This document shows positions 34,590 to 45,768 of a DNA stretch of 64,000 nt, piece by piece. Positions within the stretch are counted from its first letter, which is position 1; each line of letters starts with the position of its first letter. The notes below the pieces were generated by a model, which was not told where the DNA came from, ran no database searches, and saw only the letters and a program-made list of their open reading frames with translations. The stretch comes from Clitoria ternatea (lineage: Eukaryota; Streptophyta; Magnoliopsida; Fabales; Fabaceae): assembly GCA_037962975.1 (NCBI GenBank), contig CM075669.1, positions 114,468,501 through 114,532,500 of the forward strand, read 5' to 3'. The translations under genes were made by a program, and so were the position numbers.

Positions 34590-35125
34590 AACCTGGATTT
34601 AGAGCTTTGGGGTGATGCCCCAGTTTGAGATGATTGAAAGAATCTTGGGGTACTGCCCCTTGATTGAAAGAAAGAGGTCTGGGGTGATTCCCCAGTTTCT
34701 GGAAATACTGAAGAAGTTAGGGGTGCTACCCCTTGACAAAGAGAAACCTAGGGTGATGCCCTAGTTTTTAGAAAGACTGAAAATTTTAGGGGTACTGCCC
34801 CTCGACTGAAAGAGAGAAACCTGGGGAGATGCCCCAGTTTGAGCTTTTTTAGGAATTCGGGGTACTACCCCTTGACTGGAAGAGAAATCTGGGGAAATGC
34901 CCCAGTTTGAGCTTTTTGGAAATTCGGGGTACTGCCCCTTGACTGGAAGAGAAATCTGGGGAGATGCCCCAGTTTGAGCCTTTTGGAAATTCGGGGTACT
35001 GCCCCTTGACTGGAAGAGAAATCTGGGGAGATGCCCCAGTTTGAGCTATTTGGAAATTCGGGGTACTGCCCTTGACTAGAAAACAGATCTGGGGAGATTC
35101 CCCGGTTTGAGCTGTTTGGTGAGAA
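34590..35125. repeat. Tandem array of 67-bp units with two GGGG/CCCC hairpins each
   Basis: About eight units, the last five regular. Each has CTGGGGAGATGCCCCAG, then TTTGAGCTTTTTGGAAATTC, GGGGTACTGCCCC and TTGACTGGAAGAGAAAT. Both GGGG...CCCC parts can fold as short stems with loops of about five bases. The minus-strand open frame (34865-35311) is a product of the repeat. Confidence 0.9.
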
Positions 35126-36015
35126 GAGCGAGTTTGGTAATGGTGAACTCATTAGGGAAGGATAAGCTTCCCTAAGTCCGATCAAAGAAATATTCTGGTT
35201 GGGGAGAACTGAGTCCATTTTGTGATTTTCCTTGAGAGGAATCCTTAGTCTGTGTTCCTCTTGGGTACGAATGGTGGATCTTGCTGCGGGAGAGCTTTGG
35301 TGAATACCCATTTCTGGATGATGGATTCTGGTTACCCCTTTAACAAGAAAGTGAGTAGTACAAAAAGACTTACAAGTAAACCCTCCCTGGCGACTGGCTT
35401 TTTAAGGTAACTCATGGATGAAATAAAAATACCCTCTGACTTTGATGAGCGTATTTAACGGAGTTGGTTATGCTTATACCAAGCAAAGTCTGGCGCTAGG
35501 ATGCATTTCGTTCCCCATAACTTTTTGTTTTGTTCTTTTCAATTTCAAAAATTTCCTTTAGGCAAAAACTTATTTATTCATAAAATCTAGTCATGAACAC
35601 ATGTAGGAAGAAGGGAGAATTTTATTTACAAACATCAGGTATGTACAGTGGTGATGAAAGTAATGCAATAGATAACATATGACAAGTTACAAAGAATTGA
35701 CGGTAAATGGGAAAGGGAAAGCCTTTAGACCCTCCAACAATTTTCTGAGAGCGATGAGTATCTGGATTTTTCTCACGACTTCATGTTCATCCTCTGATTT
35801 TGCTTCTGAGGTCGTAATTTGACGATGACCCTGATGCCCTAATCTGACTTCTTTGTTTTCGGCTTGAAGGGTTTATGTTGCAGAGTCAAGTTTGTGATTT
35901 TGTCTAAGCCGCCTTCTCGAGTTTTCGGCTCATCTAGTTGCTCTAACTTTTGCCTAGGTCGCCTTTTCAGGTTTTCAACCTAGCGAGCCCCTTTTTCTTT
36001 TTCTTTTTCTTTTTT
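35126..36015 (-). other. Untranslated region after pol (Ogre-like)
   Basis: About 890 bp between the last array and the pol stop codon. No credible reading frame. A run of T with CTTTTT steps is at 35990-36017. Confidence 0.6.
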
Positions 36016-37149
36016 TTATGCAAAGTATTTTTTCACTGCGTCGGTGTTGATAAGCATTGGCAGGTCATCTCCATCCATGTTAATGAGTATGAGAGCTCCT
36101 CCGGAAAAAGCCTTCTTTACAATATATGGTCCTTCGTAGTTAGGTGTCCATTTCCCTCAGTCATCTTTCTGAATTGGCAAAACCTTCTTGAGGACCAAAT
36201 CCCCTTCTTGGAACTGTCGGGGGCGCACTTTCTTTTCATATGCCCGCTTCATGCGCTTTTGATACAACTGTCCCCGGTAGAGAGCGGTTAACCTCCTCCT
36301 GTCAATCAGATTCAATTGGTCATATTTGGCCTGGATCCATTCAGCTTCTTCCAGTTTAGCTTCCATGATCATCCTAAGGGATGGGATCTCCACTTTAAAC
36401 GGCAGTACAGCTTCCATTCCTTAGACCAAAGAAAATAGGGTTGCCCCAGTTGAGGTTCGCACCGAGGTTCAGTATCCATGTAGTACGAAAGGAAGTATTT
36501 CATTCCAATCTTTGTAGGTCACCACCATCTTTTACACTATCTTCTTGATATTTTTGTTAGCCGCCTCGACTGCTCTATTCATTTTTGGATGGTACGGAGA
36601 GGAGTTATGGTGGGAGATTTTAAAGTTTTCGCAAAGCTCCTTTATTATTTTGTCGTTCAAATTTGTACCATTATCCGTGATGATTTGGCTCGGTAGGCCG
36701 TACCGGCATATCAGCTCACGCTTGATGAATTTGACCACAACATTCTTTGTTACATTACCGTACGAAGGTGCTTCCACCCACTTGGTGAAATAATCGATGG
36801 CGACCAAAATGAAACGATGACCGTTTGAGGCTTTTCGCTCAATGGGCCCAATAACATCCATACCCCACATTGAAAAGGGCCACGACGCTGACAATACATT
36901 TAGGGATGAAGGCGGTGCATGAATGTGATCAACATAAATCTGACATTTATAACACCTCCGTACATGAGCGAAACAATCTGCTTCTATGGTTATCCAATAA
37001 TATCCTGCCCTTAAGATCTTTCTCGACATGACGTGCCTATTTGTGTGAGTTCCGAAAGATCCTTCATGGATATCCCTCATGATTTGGTTTGCCTCGACGG
37101 TATCAACGCATCGAAGGAGGAGGAAATCATAATTCCTCTTGTACAACAC
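36016..37149 (-). pseudogene. pol: Integrase (Ogre-like pol)
   Basis: In one frame from upstream: the zinc-finger region HTNRHVMSRKILRAGYYW with CYKCQIYVD, the catalytic Asp in WGMDVIGPIERK, the second Asp in IITDNGTNLND and the Glu in HPKMNRAVEAANKNIKKIV. The C-terminal part continues in phase to a TAA at 36016-36018, after VKKYFA, the probable true end. In-frame stops occur at 36532-36537, about 36463, 36421 and 36154. Most fit C-to-T changes in CAA or CGA codons; the one at 36421 looks like a transversion. The WGMDVIGPIE and ASNGHRFILVAIDYFTKWVEA wording is characteristic of Ogre integrases. Confidence 0.93.
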
Positions 37150-38337
37150 ATTGCCACTTAACAGATATCCCAGAGCCAGCCTTCTCAGGGTTCGTTTGTC
37201 ATTATCTGTGATGTTTTCAGGGTGTTCTTGGAATTGGAGATACCTTTTAATGTCATGATATCAAGCGTTTGCCGTCTGGCTCTCCTAATGGGCAGGTTCT
37301 TGTCATTTCTTTACTTCAATGAGAGGCATCTCGTAATCACTACTGACTTCGAACATAGCAGCTAGGGTAGCCAAAGCATCTGCCATTTGGTTGTCATCTC
37401 GTGGGACATGATGGAAGGGAATTTCATCGAACTCTTTGATCATCTCCTTGATGTGAGCATGATAAGGAACTAGTTTACCGTCTCTAGTTTCCCACTCATC
37501 CTTTAATTAATGGATGACCAAAGCAGAATCTCTATAGACTTCCAAGGTCTGTATTCCTATGTTTAGAGCCGCTTGTATCCCTAGAGAACATGCTTCATAT
37601 TCTTTAACATTGTTGGTGCAATCAAAACACAGTCGAGCGCAAATAGGGATGAATTCCTTATCAGGTGAGATCAGGATAACCCCAATTTTGTGTCCTAGCG
37701 CGTTGGAAGCCCCATCAAATCTCATGATCCATCTGGTTTCCAGACCATCTTCTTCTTTGAAAAGGGCCAAAATATCTTCATCTGGGAAATCATGCCGCAT
37801 TGGTTGGTAAGTCTCAATGGGTTGGTGTGCCAAGTAATCTGCTAGCGCACTCCCTTTGATGGCCTTTTGGGTTATATATGTTATGTCATATTCTGTCAGT
37901 AACACTTGCCAACAGGCAATCCTCCTAGTCAGAGCAGGTTTTTCAAAGATATATTTAATGGGATCCATCTTAGACACCAACCAAGTGGTGTGATTGAGCA
38001 TGTATTGTCGTAAGCGCCGGGCTGCCCAGGCCAATGCACAGCATGTCCTTTCGAGAGAAGAGTATCTCATCTCGCATTCAGTAAATCTCTTGCTCAAGTA
38101 ATAGATGGCACATTCCTTCTTCCCAGTCTCATCATATTGGCCTAACACGTATCCCATAGATTCGTTCTGCACGGTCAAATACAGGATTAGCGGTTTTCCA
38201 GGAATGGGCGGCACCAAGATTGGCGGCTCTAACAAGTACTGCTTTATCTTCTCGAAAGCCGTTTGGCAATCTTCATTCCACTGCCCAGGTTGGTTCTTAC
38301 GAAGTAACTTAAAAATCAGCTTACAGGTTGCCGTCAT
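37150..38337 (-). pseudogene. pol: Two RNase H domains (Ogre-like pol)
   Basis: The first RNase H is the remnant typical of gypsy pol: LILYLTVQNESMGYVLGQYD, IYYLSKRF, LERTCCALAWAARRLRQYM. The second begins WIMRFDGASNALGHKIGVIL, with EYEACSLGIQAAL and YRDSALVIH. It matches the archaeal-type RNase H acquired by the Tat lineage (known for Ogre and Retand). A TAA at 37507 interrupts the second domain, which continues in phase with FHHVPRDDNQMADALATLA. Further TGA and TAG codons lie between 37250 and 37320. The dual RNase H supports Tat-lineage placement. Confidence 0.9.
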
Positions 38338-38349
38338 TTGGGAAATGAA

Positions 38350-39377
38350 TCAGGCGATGTAGTTCAACCTTCCCAGGAACCCTCTGACTTCTTTTTCTGT
38401 ACAAGGAGGAGGCATTTCAAGAATTCCTTTGACCTTGTCAGGATCAACCTCTATCCCTCTTTTACTCACGATGAATCCTAATAGTTTGCTGGATTTTGTG
38501 ACAAAGGTGAACTTGGCCAGATTCAGTCTAAGCTTGAATTTTCTTAACCTCTCGAAGAGTTTCCTCAGATCAGTAATGTGCTCTTCCTCAGATCTGGATT
38601 TGGCAATTATGTCATCCACATAGACTTCTATTTCCTTGTGCATCATGTCATGGAAGAGAGTCACCATTGCCCTTTGATAGGTAGCTCCCGCGTTCTTCAA
38701 TCCAAAGGACATTACTTTGTAGCAGAAGGTTCCCCATAGAGTGATGAACGTGGTCTTCTCCATAACTTCAGGTGCTATCTTGATTTGATTATACCCTAAA
38801 AATCCATCCATAAATGAGAAGATGGCGTGTTGAGTTGTATTATCGACCAGTACATCGATCTGAGGTAAAGCAAAATCATCCTTAGGGCTGGCCCGATTCA
38901 AGTCTCGGTAGTCCACACACATCCTCACTTTCCCATCTTTCTTCGGAACAGGAACTATGTTGGCTACCCATTATGAATATTTAGCTACAGTTAAGAAACC
39001 AGCATCGAATTGCTTCCTTACTTCTTCTTTGATCTTAAGAAGCATTTCTGGCTTTATTCGTCACAGCTTTTGCTTGATTGGTGAACATTCCGGCTTCAAA
39101 GGCAACCTGTGCTCCACGATGCTATTATCCAACCCTGGCATATCCTGATATGACCATACGAATACATCTCGAAACTCCCGAAGCAGTTTAATCAATTAAT
39201 CTTTTCGTTCTTTGCTTAGAAGGGTGCCTATCTTGACCTCTTTAACCTCTCCTTCATCCTCCAGGTTTACGGTTTCGATATTTTCCTGATGAGGTTGAAT
39301 TTCCTTATCCTCCTGTCCCATTAATCTCGTCAATTCAGGCGTAGGTTCAAAGTCTTCCTCACTTTCCTCATAGGCAC
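38350..39377 (-). pseudogene. pol: Reverse transcriptase (Ogre-like pol)
   Basis: In phase with the RNase H and integrase parts. From the break at 39377: FEPTPELTRLM, an acidic linker, then RT with VPKKDGKMRMCVDYRDLNRA, SPKDDFALPQIDVLVDN, FMDGFLGYNQI, SFGLKNAGATYQRAM and the catalytic EVYVDDIIAKS, with the thumb ending LGRLNYIA. Stops: TAA at 39196-39198, TGA near 39062, TAA near 38972 and TGA at 38350-38352. The N-terminal coding continues across the Retand-like insertion at 50875-50961. The wording is Ogre-type. Confidence 0.94.
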
Positions 39378-40151
39378 TGAACTGGTCTGAACCGGGGTCT
39401 AGGATCCGGTGTGGGACCAGCCACAAAAGTATAGGTGTTTTAGGGTTTGTACACCTGAACAATGGGTATCCGGTATTGTAATCTGGCCTCTCAGTGGGAG
39501 AAACTGGCCTTGTTGTCCTGGAGATCCTTCACACCAGGGTTTCGTGTTGAAAGGGGCCGAAAGGTGGTGCCACCTGTGAAGATTCTCCGACGCTCAAGTT
39601 AGAAGAGTATATAAAACTCAATGAATACTCAAGCAATGCAATAGTAAGGTGTGAGATAGAACAACGTAACCTTGCATGTGTATTGGAATATGCTATTTAT
39701 AGTTAAACATAGGAAATGAATCATTGGATACAAGTGGGCCGCTTGGTTCTGATAGCGTGTAGAGTGTGTCAATCAAGATGACTCAGTACTCAGAGTGTGT
39801 CAGGGGGTAGGTCAATTATCAGAGTACGATCCAGTGATAGGGATAGAGGATAATCACCTTTCCGTATATTTCACTGACAATTGTACTTACTCTCTGAGAT
39901 AATTGACATAGACGCATCCCGTTATACAGGGTATCTTCGCTGATAAGCTATAATGAACTCTTATCTTATAGTGATCCTGAGGCAAACGGTTATACACATC
40001 GTGGCGAGGATGGATGAAGCATTTGATGAAGTGAGAACGGATGAGGTGACAACGGATAACCGATATGGCACTATCTTCCTGTAACACCGGTTCCCCCTCT
40101 AAGAGGTCACTCTGACGTCATACTTTAGGTACCGATATCCAGACCAGATCA
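39378..40151 (-). repeat. 3' LTR of the Retand-like element
   Basis: TGAACTGGTCTGAACC...GATCA on the plus strand, matching 50101-50874 at equal length. TATA box TATAAATA on the minus strand at 39694-39701. The bases next to it (40152-40165) read TAAGCTAGGGGACA on the minus strand, a short polypurine tract. Confidence 0.95.
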
Positions 40152-40850
40152 TGTCCCCTAGCTTATGTGAGGGACAGTTAATTTGCTCAAATGAGCTATA
40201 CAGTCTTCGAGAAGTCTGGATGCCGGTAAATCACTCCAGAAGTTCCTTCTAAGAACTCTTTGCCAAATGCATGTTTGGTTTCTTACCAACACATCCACTC
40301 GTTAGATCAAGTAACCGTTCTTCTGATGCCTTCACAACGAATTCAGAGAAGGATTCACAGCGAGGGAAATCCCAAGAGTTTTTAGGAATCGAAACTCGAA
40401 TAGTTGTTGGGATGCATTAAATACGTCTGAAATGATTGGACATTAAACGCCCTTTTTAACACGTGAATCATCATTACCCAAGAGTGTAACCGACGATTGG
40501 GCTTATTGGGCCTGAATTTTAACTTCCACAAGCCAGTTTCGTTCAAAACTTTTCCTGAAGCGTTACTATTTTCACGCTTTAAGTTATGAAATGAAGGAGT
40601 CATTTGAATCTGAAAGGTTGCGTTTTGAAATAAACGTCGTGACTCTTGGTTGAACACAGTGCTTCTTCGTTACCTATAAAAGGGTCACTTAATAAATTTT
40701 GGAATTCACTTCCACCATCAAGCTTAGTGAACCTCTGCTCAAATTTTTGAAGATTCTATTGCTGCCTTTTCTCTTCATAAAGCTCTTCCTTCCTTAGGTA
40801 ACCTCCCTATCCCTTACCTCCGTATCATTTTTAGTTATTTTACTTCAACC
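40152..40850 (+). promoter_or_regulatory. Promoter region of the antisense gene (Retand-like), TATA at 40675-40682
   Basis: TATAAAAG at 40675-40682 lies 169 bp before the ATG at 40851. The stretch between the LTR and the ATG has no other reading frame of interest. The octamer matches the one before the homologous gene at 31086. Confidence 0.65.
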
Positions 40851-43535
40851 ATGCGCCCTAGGACAAGCAGCGCTGGTACCTTAAACAGGGGGAGTCTGAG
40901 CTCTCGTGCCCCCTCTAGCCACCGTGGTGGAAGGATTCCTGTGAATCTTCCTGTGGCTGGGCCTCGTCGCTCAGAGAGGGTCGAAACTTCCTCCTCGCAA
41001 GCGCCAGTTGTTCGGCGCCGCCCTGAGGATCCCCTTGACTCGGGGGCTACAAGCTGCTCTAACGATTGGTCAAGCGATAAAGGATACCTCTCTAACGATG
41101 TTGCCTTCTACCACAGTACGCAGGCATTCCATCGCGCGTCGGGTCTTATGGAAATTCCTGGTTCTGGGAAAACTCTGATTCTTCGAACTGCTGAAGGGTG
41201 TGTCAATGTCGTGGCACACCGGCTGAACTGGGAAAAGCTAAACAGAGAAAAACCATACTGCTGGGTCGAGGAGGAGTTCTTTAACATCCCCTCGCATCAC
41301 GCAAATGAAGAGGAAACCCAGTTACGCTTTGCTGCAAAATCTACTCCGACAAGAAGTATAAGGGACGCTTTCTTATCCTTGCCCCCCGCCCAATGGAGAG
41401 GGTCTGCCACCGTGTCCCAGACGAGAGGTCGGTCTATATGTACTACTTTGTCTTTCAAAACTTGGGAGTCTGTTTCCCTATAACGGAGTTTCAGATGGCC
41501 GTCCTCCACTTCCTTGACTGCGCCCCTACACAACTACATCCTAATGGCTGGGGCTTAATGCGTACTCTCGAAATTTTGGGAGAGCATTTCAACTTCACTG
41601 CCACTGTGGCCAAGCTATTCTACTATTGCCAAGTGGTCAGCCGTTCCAACAAGAAGGGCGGCCTTGGGTTCATAACGCTCCGTTGTGACTCAAGGATAGT
41701 GAATTTCAAGTCCTGCACCGAATCTGCTAAGGTGGATGGACGTTCTTTCAAACATTACTACACGCGGGTTTGAGTTCAACCAAATAAGCTAGTCTTCTAG
41801 CTCAATAAGGAGGGGTTCACAAAATTCCCTACCAGTTGGTCGCACGAGCACTTCCTGCTGCTGAGCCGTGCTTACTACACAGAGGAGAGCGAACTTTCCT
41901 CTCACTCTGTAGAGGTGTTGAGTTGCAATCGGCCTCAAAAGCCCTCAAGGGATTCTCCTTCAGGCTTCTCTTGGGAAGTGCCGATGTTCGGGACACTTAC
42001 CTCCGTAATAGCCGTTCTTAAACTATGTTATGTTGCATATTCATTCTGTTCTTATTGTCTTTCCTTCAAAATACTAACTCCATTTTCTTTATTTTGTAGA
42101 GCAAATCGAGAAAGTTTCTCCCGACATGCTGTCACTAAAATCCATGCTGGTGGATGGTGATTCCTCTTCCGAGGAGAATGAAATCCAAGCCAAAAGGAAC
42201 TCCTTCAAGGCGGCGGCTCCCATAATCCCCCTCACATCTGCTGTGGGAGATGATGTTCCCCTCCTTGATGAGAAAGAGCCTGAAGGACAAACTGAGGCCG
42301 CAAGGGAAGGTCCGGAAGGAGCTGCACCAGAGAAGAAAAAGAAGAAGAGACACCTGGTCAAAGCAACGGATGCGGAAAAGCCTTCTACTGGTGACCCTGC
42401 AAGGAAACGCCAGAAGACTCTCGAGGAGTCCGGACTGAAAAAAGATAAGGGGAAGAAACCCATTCTCGCTTCCTCTGCCCCTCCTTCACACACCGGCTCC
42501 GAACCGGAATCTGAGAGCAGACCTTCGCTAGTAATTGATCCTCCAAGTGAATCTTTTCTCTCTCCCTACCTCTGGTTCCAGGGGTCCATGCCCCCCACTC
42601 TTCTGAAGGCAAGGTACTGTCTCCGCCCCTCTCTCGGTGCTGCCGAAGTTCGAGGAGCATGCAAGGCCGGTCGCTGGCAGCTAGATGAACTCTCCGACCT
42701 TCTGGACTCCTTTAGCGACAAGGCAGACTACATAGAACAAGTTGAAAAACTTGAAGCCGACATCGCTATAAAGGAGGCCCAGGCGGCCAAGCAAGCGGAG
42801 ACTCACAAAGGGGTGGAATCGGAACTGATTAAGGCCAAGGAGACGCTGCAGAAGAAAACTAAAGAAATAAGCCAACTCCACTTCACCAACAAATCCTTGG
42901 AGTGGCAGGTTACTGAACTTCAGCAGCAGAATAAGTCCACTCCGTTCCTTGAAGAAGAGCTCCAATTGGAAAAGAAGAAATCCGCCAAGCTAGCTGACGA
43001 TCTGGAAGCAATGGAGGCCGACCATAATAAAAACTTAGAAGAGTGGGAGGTCCTTCGGAAAGAGATGCAGACTCAGATTGAAGAGCTGAAGAAGAGGAGT
43101 GTGAGCACTAGGCCATCAGAGGAGGATTTTACCAAGCTTCAAAAGAAATTGGCTGCTTCTAAGGCCAAAGCTGCCAAGGCCTTGGAGATATACAAGAAGG
43201 TAGCTTTTGAATCCTTTGGTCTGGCCCTTCGTCAAGTCTTCTATCGCAACCCCGATGTGAAGCTCGATTTGGAGGGACTGGATCCATTCTATGAGTTCCA
43301 CGGAGGGAAGCTTGTTAAAGTGAAGAGTGACGAATCGCACCAGGATCCTCCTGATACTCTTTATGAACTGCCTCTACTTCCGGAGGGTCAAAGCATGGAA
43401 CCTTTGATGGTTACTCCTGGCTCCAAAAATGTTATTCCAGAGAACATCCAGATTGGCCAGGAGACCGGAGCTGAAGGAACCAAGGAGGGAGAAACGGATG
43501 TGCCCACAGCAGAGGATCAAACACCTGCTCCTTAG
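40851..43535 (+). pseudogene. Antisense gene of the Retand-like element (PF04195-like, coiled coil)
   Basis: Exon 1 starts MRPRTSSAGTLNRGS (Ser/Arg-rich) and carries the conserved domain: RLNWEKLNREKPYCWVEEE, FQMAVLHFLDCAPTQL, HPNGWGLMRTLEILGEHF and GGLGFITLRCDSRIVNF. Frame changes near 41390 and 41925 and stops at 41771 and about 41795 damage it. Exon 2 (42100-43535) is fully open for about 475 codons: an acidic then Lys-rich stretch (EKKKKKRHLVKA), a coiled coil of about 200 residues and an end with FYEFHGGKLVKV and LPEGQSMEPLMV. It resembles the gene at 31086-33366 throughout. Extra antisense ORFs are known in Tat elements; their role is not. Confidence 0.82.
42005..42099 (+). other. Probable 95-bp intron in the antisense gene
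   Basis: Starts CTCC/GTAATA after the DTYL codons and ends TTATTTTGTAG/AGCAAA. Splicing joins C with AG and enters the long open frame of exon 2. The position equals that of the intron at 32199-32258. Confidence 0.6.
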
Positions 43536-43618
43536 TTTTTGCATCTTTATTTCATAGCTGTGTACTGGGATCAGCTCCAGTTTTTATGAACCATACTTAT
43601 AAAACTTTTCTTCTCATC

Positions 43619-43624
43619 AATAAA
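43619..43624 (+). terminator. Polyadenylation signal of the antisense gene
   Basis: AATAAA, 84 bp after the stop codon at 43533-43535, in a T-rich stretch. It fits the 3' end of the plus-strand transcript. Confidence 0.5.
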
Positions 43625-43929
43625 ATTCGCCTTCATTTCTCTTCTATCATTTGTGACAAGTGTATGATTGCCAAATAACTTAGACATATACGCTATACTT
43701 TTACTTCTTCATTCGTTGTAAATCCGCTTTGTTTAACTGTATTGTCGTTTAAAGCATAGTTTTCACCCTGGAGGAAGATAACATAAATCGTAATAGATAC
43801 ACAATACTTATGTTAAAGTATGCCCTGTCCCCAAGTATGAGTATTTTGGGAAGGAAATATCTATTGTGAAGTGTTACCTTTAACTTCTTGGAGATTGAAA
43901 AGGTTTATTCGATCTCAAAGATGTGGAAT

Positions 43930-44350
43930 GGCAATATTCGCGTTCAACCGCCCTGTGATAATTATTTCAGAGATGAGGACGGCGATTATACTTGGAGTTC
44001 GGTTCAATCCTACCATCCAAGTCTTCATGTAGGGTTCGGTATAACCTTGAAAAAGGTTAGGTCCTACACCCGTCTCTTGAGGTTCGATTTAACCCTACAA
44101 CTCAAGTCTTCACACAGTGTTCAGCCAAACTTACTAACCGTACCCAGAGTTCGGTTTAATCCTAAAGCCTGGGCCTTCAAATGGGGTTCGGTTTGATCCT
44201 ACTAACCATACTTGGAGTTCGGTTTAATTCCTACAATCCAAGCCTTCAAACGGTGTTCAGCCAAACTTACTAACCGTACCCAGGGTTCGGTTTAATCCTA
44301 CAGCCTGGGCCTTTAAATGGGGTTCGGTTTAATCCTACAACCCATTTAAC
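43930..44350. repeat. Degenerate tandem repeats between antisense gene and pol (Retand-like)
   Basis: A GGTTCGGTTTAATCCTA module recurs about every 60-70 bp. A longer unit of about 135 bp, from GTGTTCAGCCAAACTTAC to CAAATGGGGTTCGG, occurs at about 44118 and 44255. The area 43625-43930 shows nothing else I can name. Confidence 0.8.
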
Positions 44351-44616
44351 CCCTCGAGGAGTTACATCGTCAATACACAGAATAGGTGATTGAGATCATC
44401 CGTCTTAAGGGTCTTTAAACGTGACAGCTTATAGCTATAAATCACAACATATAAATGAAAGGGTGAGAGTGATAGAGTTATGAATTGCATTTTCATTAAA
44501 CAGAATGTATATTACAAAGGAAGCATAGTTGGGGTCATGCCTCGTTAAAACCTTCTTGAGAAAACCCAATGGGAAAAAACTCAAGTAAGGAAAAAGAGTA
44601 CATGTCGTCTTACCAA

Positions 44617-45768
44617 CTAGCTGTAATAAATACGTAAGTTCTGGGTGTTACACTTGTTGCAAATTGGGGTTCCATCGAGCTCCTCAAGCTAGTATGATCC
44701 CTTTCCAGTCATCTCAGAAACTCTGTAAGGGCCTTCCCATGTCAGTGCCAACTTCCCTTGATAAGCGAATTTATTCCCCACACTCGCCTTCCTCAGAACA
44801 AGATCTCTAGTGTTAAACGCTCTGTATTGGACACGCTTCTTGTACCGGAGAGCTACCTTCGCCTTTATTGCCTGGTCTCTAATAAAAGCTCTTTCCATTA
44901 GTTCATGGAGAACGTCCAGCTCTGATGCCAGATTGGCATTATTGTCTTCAACTGAAAAATATTCCACTCGAGCCGATCTGGTCTGAAGCTCTACTGGGAT
45001 CATCGCCTCGACCCCATAAGTCAGCCGATATGGGGATTCGTTAGTGGAAGAGTATGGTGTAGTACGATACGCCCACAGAATATGGCATAATTGATCGGTC
45101 CAACCTCCCTTTGCTTCTCCGAGGCGTTTCTTCAACGCCTTTAGCACCTCCCGATTAGCTACCTCCGCTTGGCCGTTTGTCTGGGGGTGCTCAACAGACG
45201 AAAATATTTGGACTATCCCCAGTCCTTCGAGCAAGTCTATGAACTGGGTACCATTATCAGTCACAATCTGCCCTGGGACACCGAATCGAGCTATGATGTT
45301 TTCATATACAAAATGCCTTGTTCGTGCGGAAGTAATATGTACCACTGGCTCAGCCTCGATCCACTTGGTGAAGTAGTCTACCCCCATGATCAAATATTTA
45401 ATGCCTCTTGGAGCGGTAAGGAATGGACCTAGGATATCAAGACCCCATTGGTAGAAAGGCCATGGCACAGCAGATGAGGAGAGTTCTTGGGCCGGTGTGT
45501 GATGAAGATTAGAGAATCTCTGGCAAGCATCATATTTCTTCACAAAATCAGCTGAGTCTTGCTTCACCGTGGGCCACCAATATCCAGCCCTGAAGACTTT
45601 TCTCATTAAGCTCCTGCCCCCAGCATGGTGCCCGCACTGCCCCTTATGTACTTCCTCCAATACTCCTTGTACTTCATCATCTTTCAAACAAAGGAGATAT
45701 GAGACTGAGAATCCTCTTTTGTATAGAACACTATCGACCATGGTGAAGTATGGCAGTTCCCTTTTCAC
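44617..45768 (-). pseudogene. pol: Integrase (Retand-like pol)
   Basis: In phase with the rest of the polyprotein. Zinc finger from GHHAGGRSLMRKVFRAGYWW to YDACQRF, catalytic WGLDILGPF, TDNGTQFIDLL and EHPQTNGQAEVANREVLKAL, then YRTTPYSSTNESPYRLTYG and the C-terminal GPYRVSEM. A TAG at 44689-44691 cuts the last 24 codons; the frame then reaches a TAG at 44617-44619, the probable natural end. The TGA at 45769-45771 separates it from the RNase H linker. The catalytic triad is intact. Confidence 0.93.

Noticed and set aside
34865..35311. 148-codon minus-strand ORF as a gene
   Set aside because: A translation of the 67-bp repeat array.
39196..39462. 88-codon ORF spanning the Retand LTR edge as one protein
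   Set aside because: It is a junction product: the first part is LTR sequence and the rest is Ogre-like pol.
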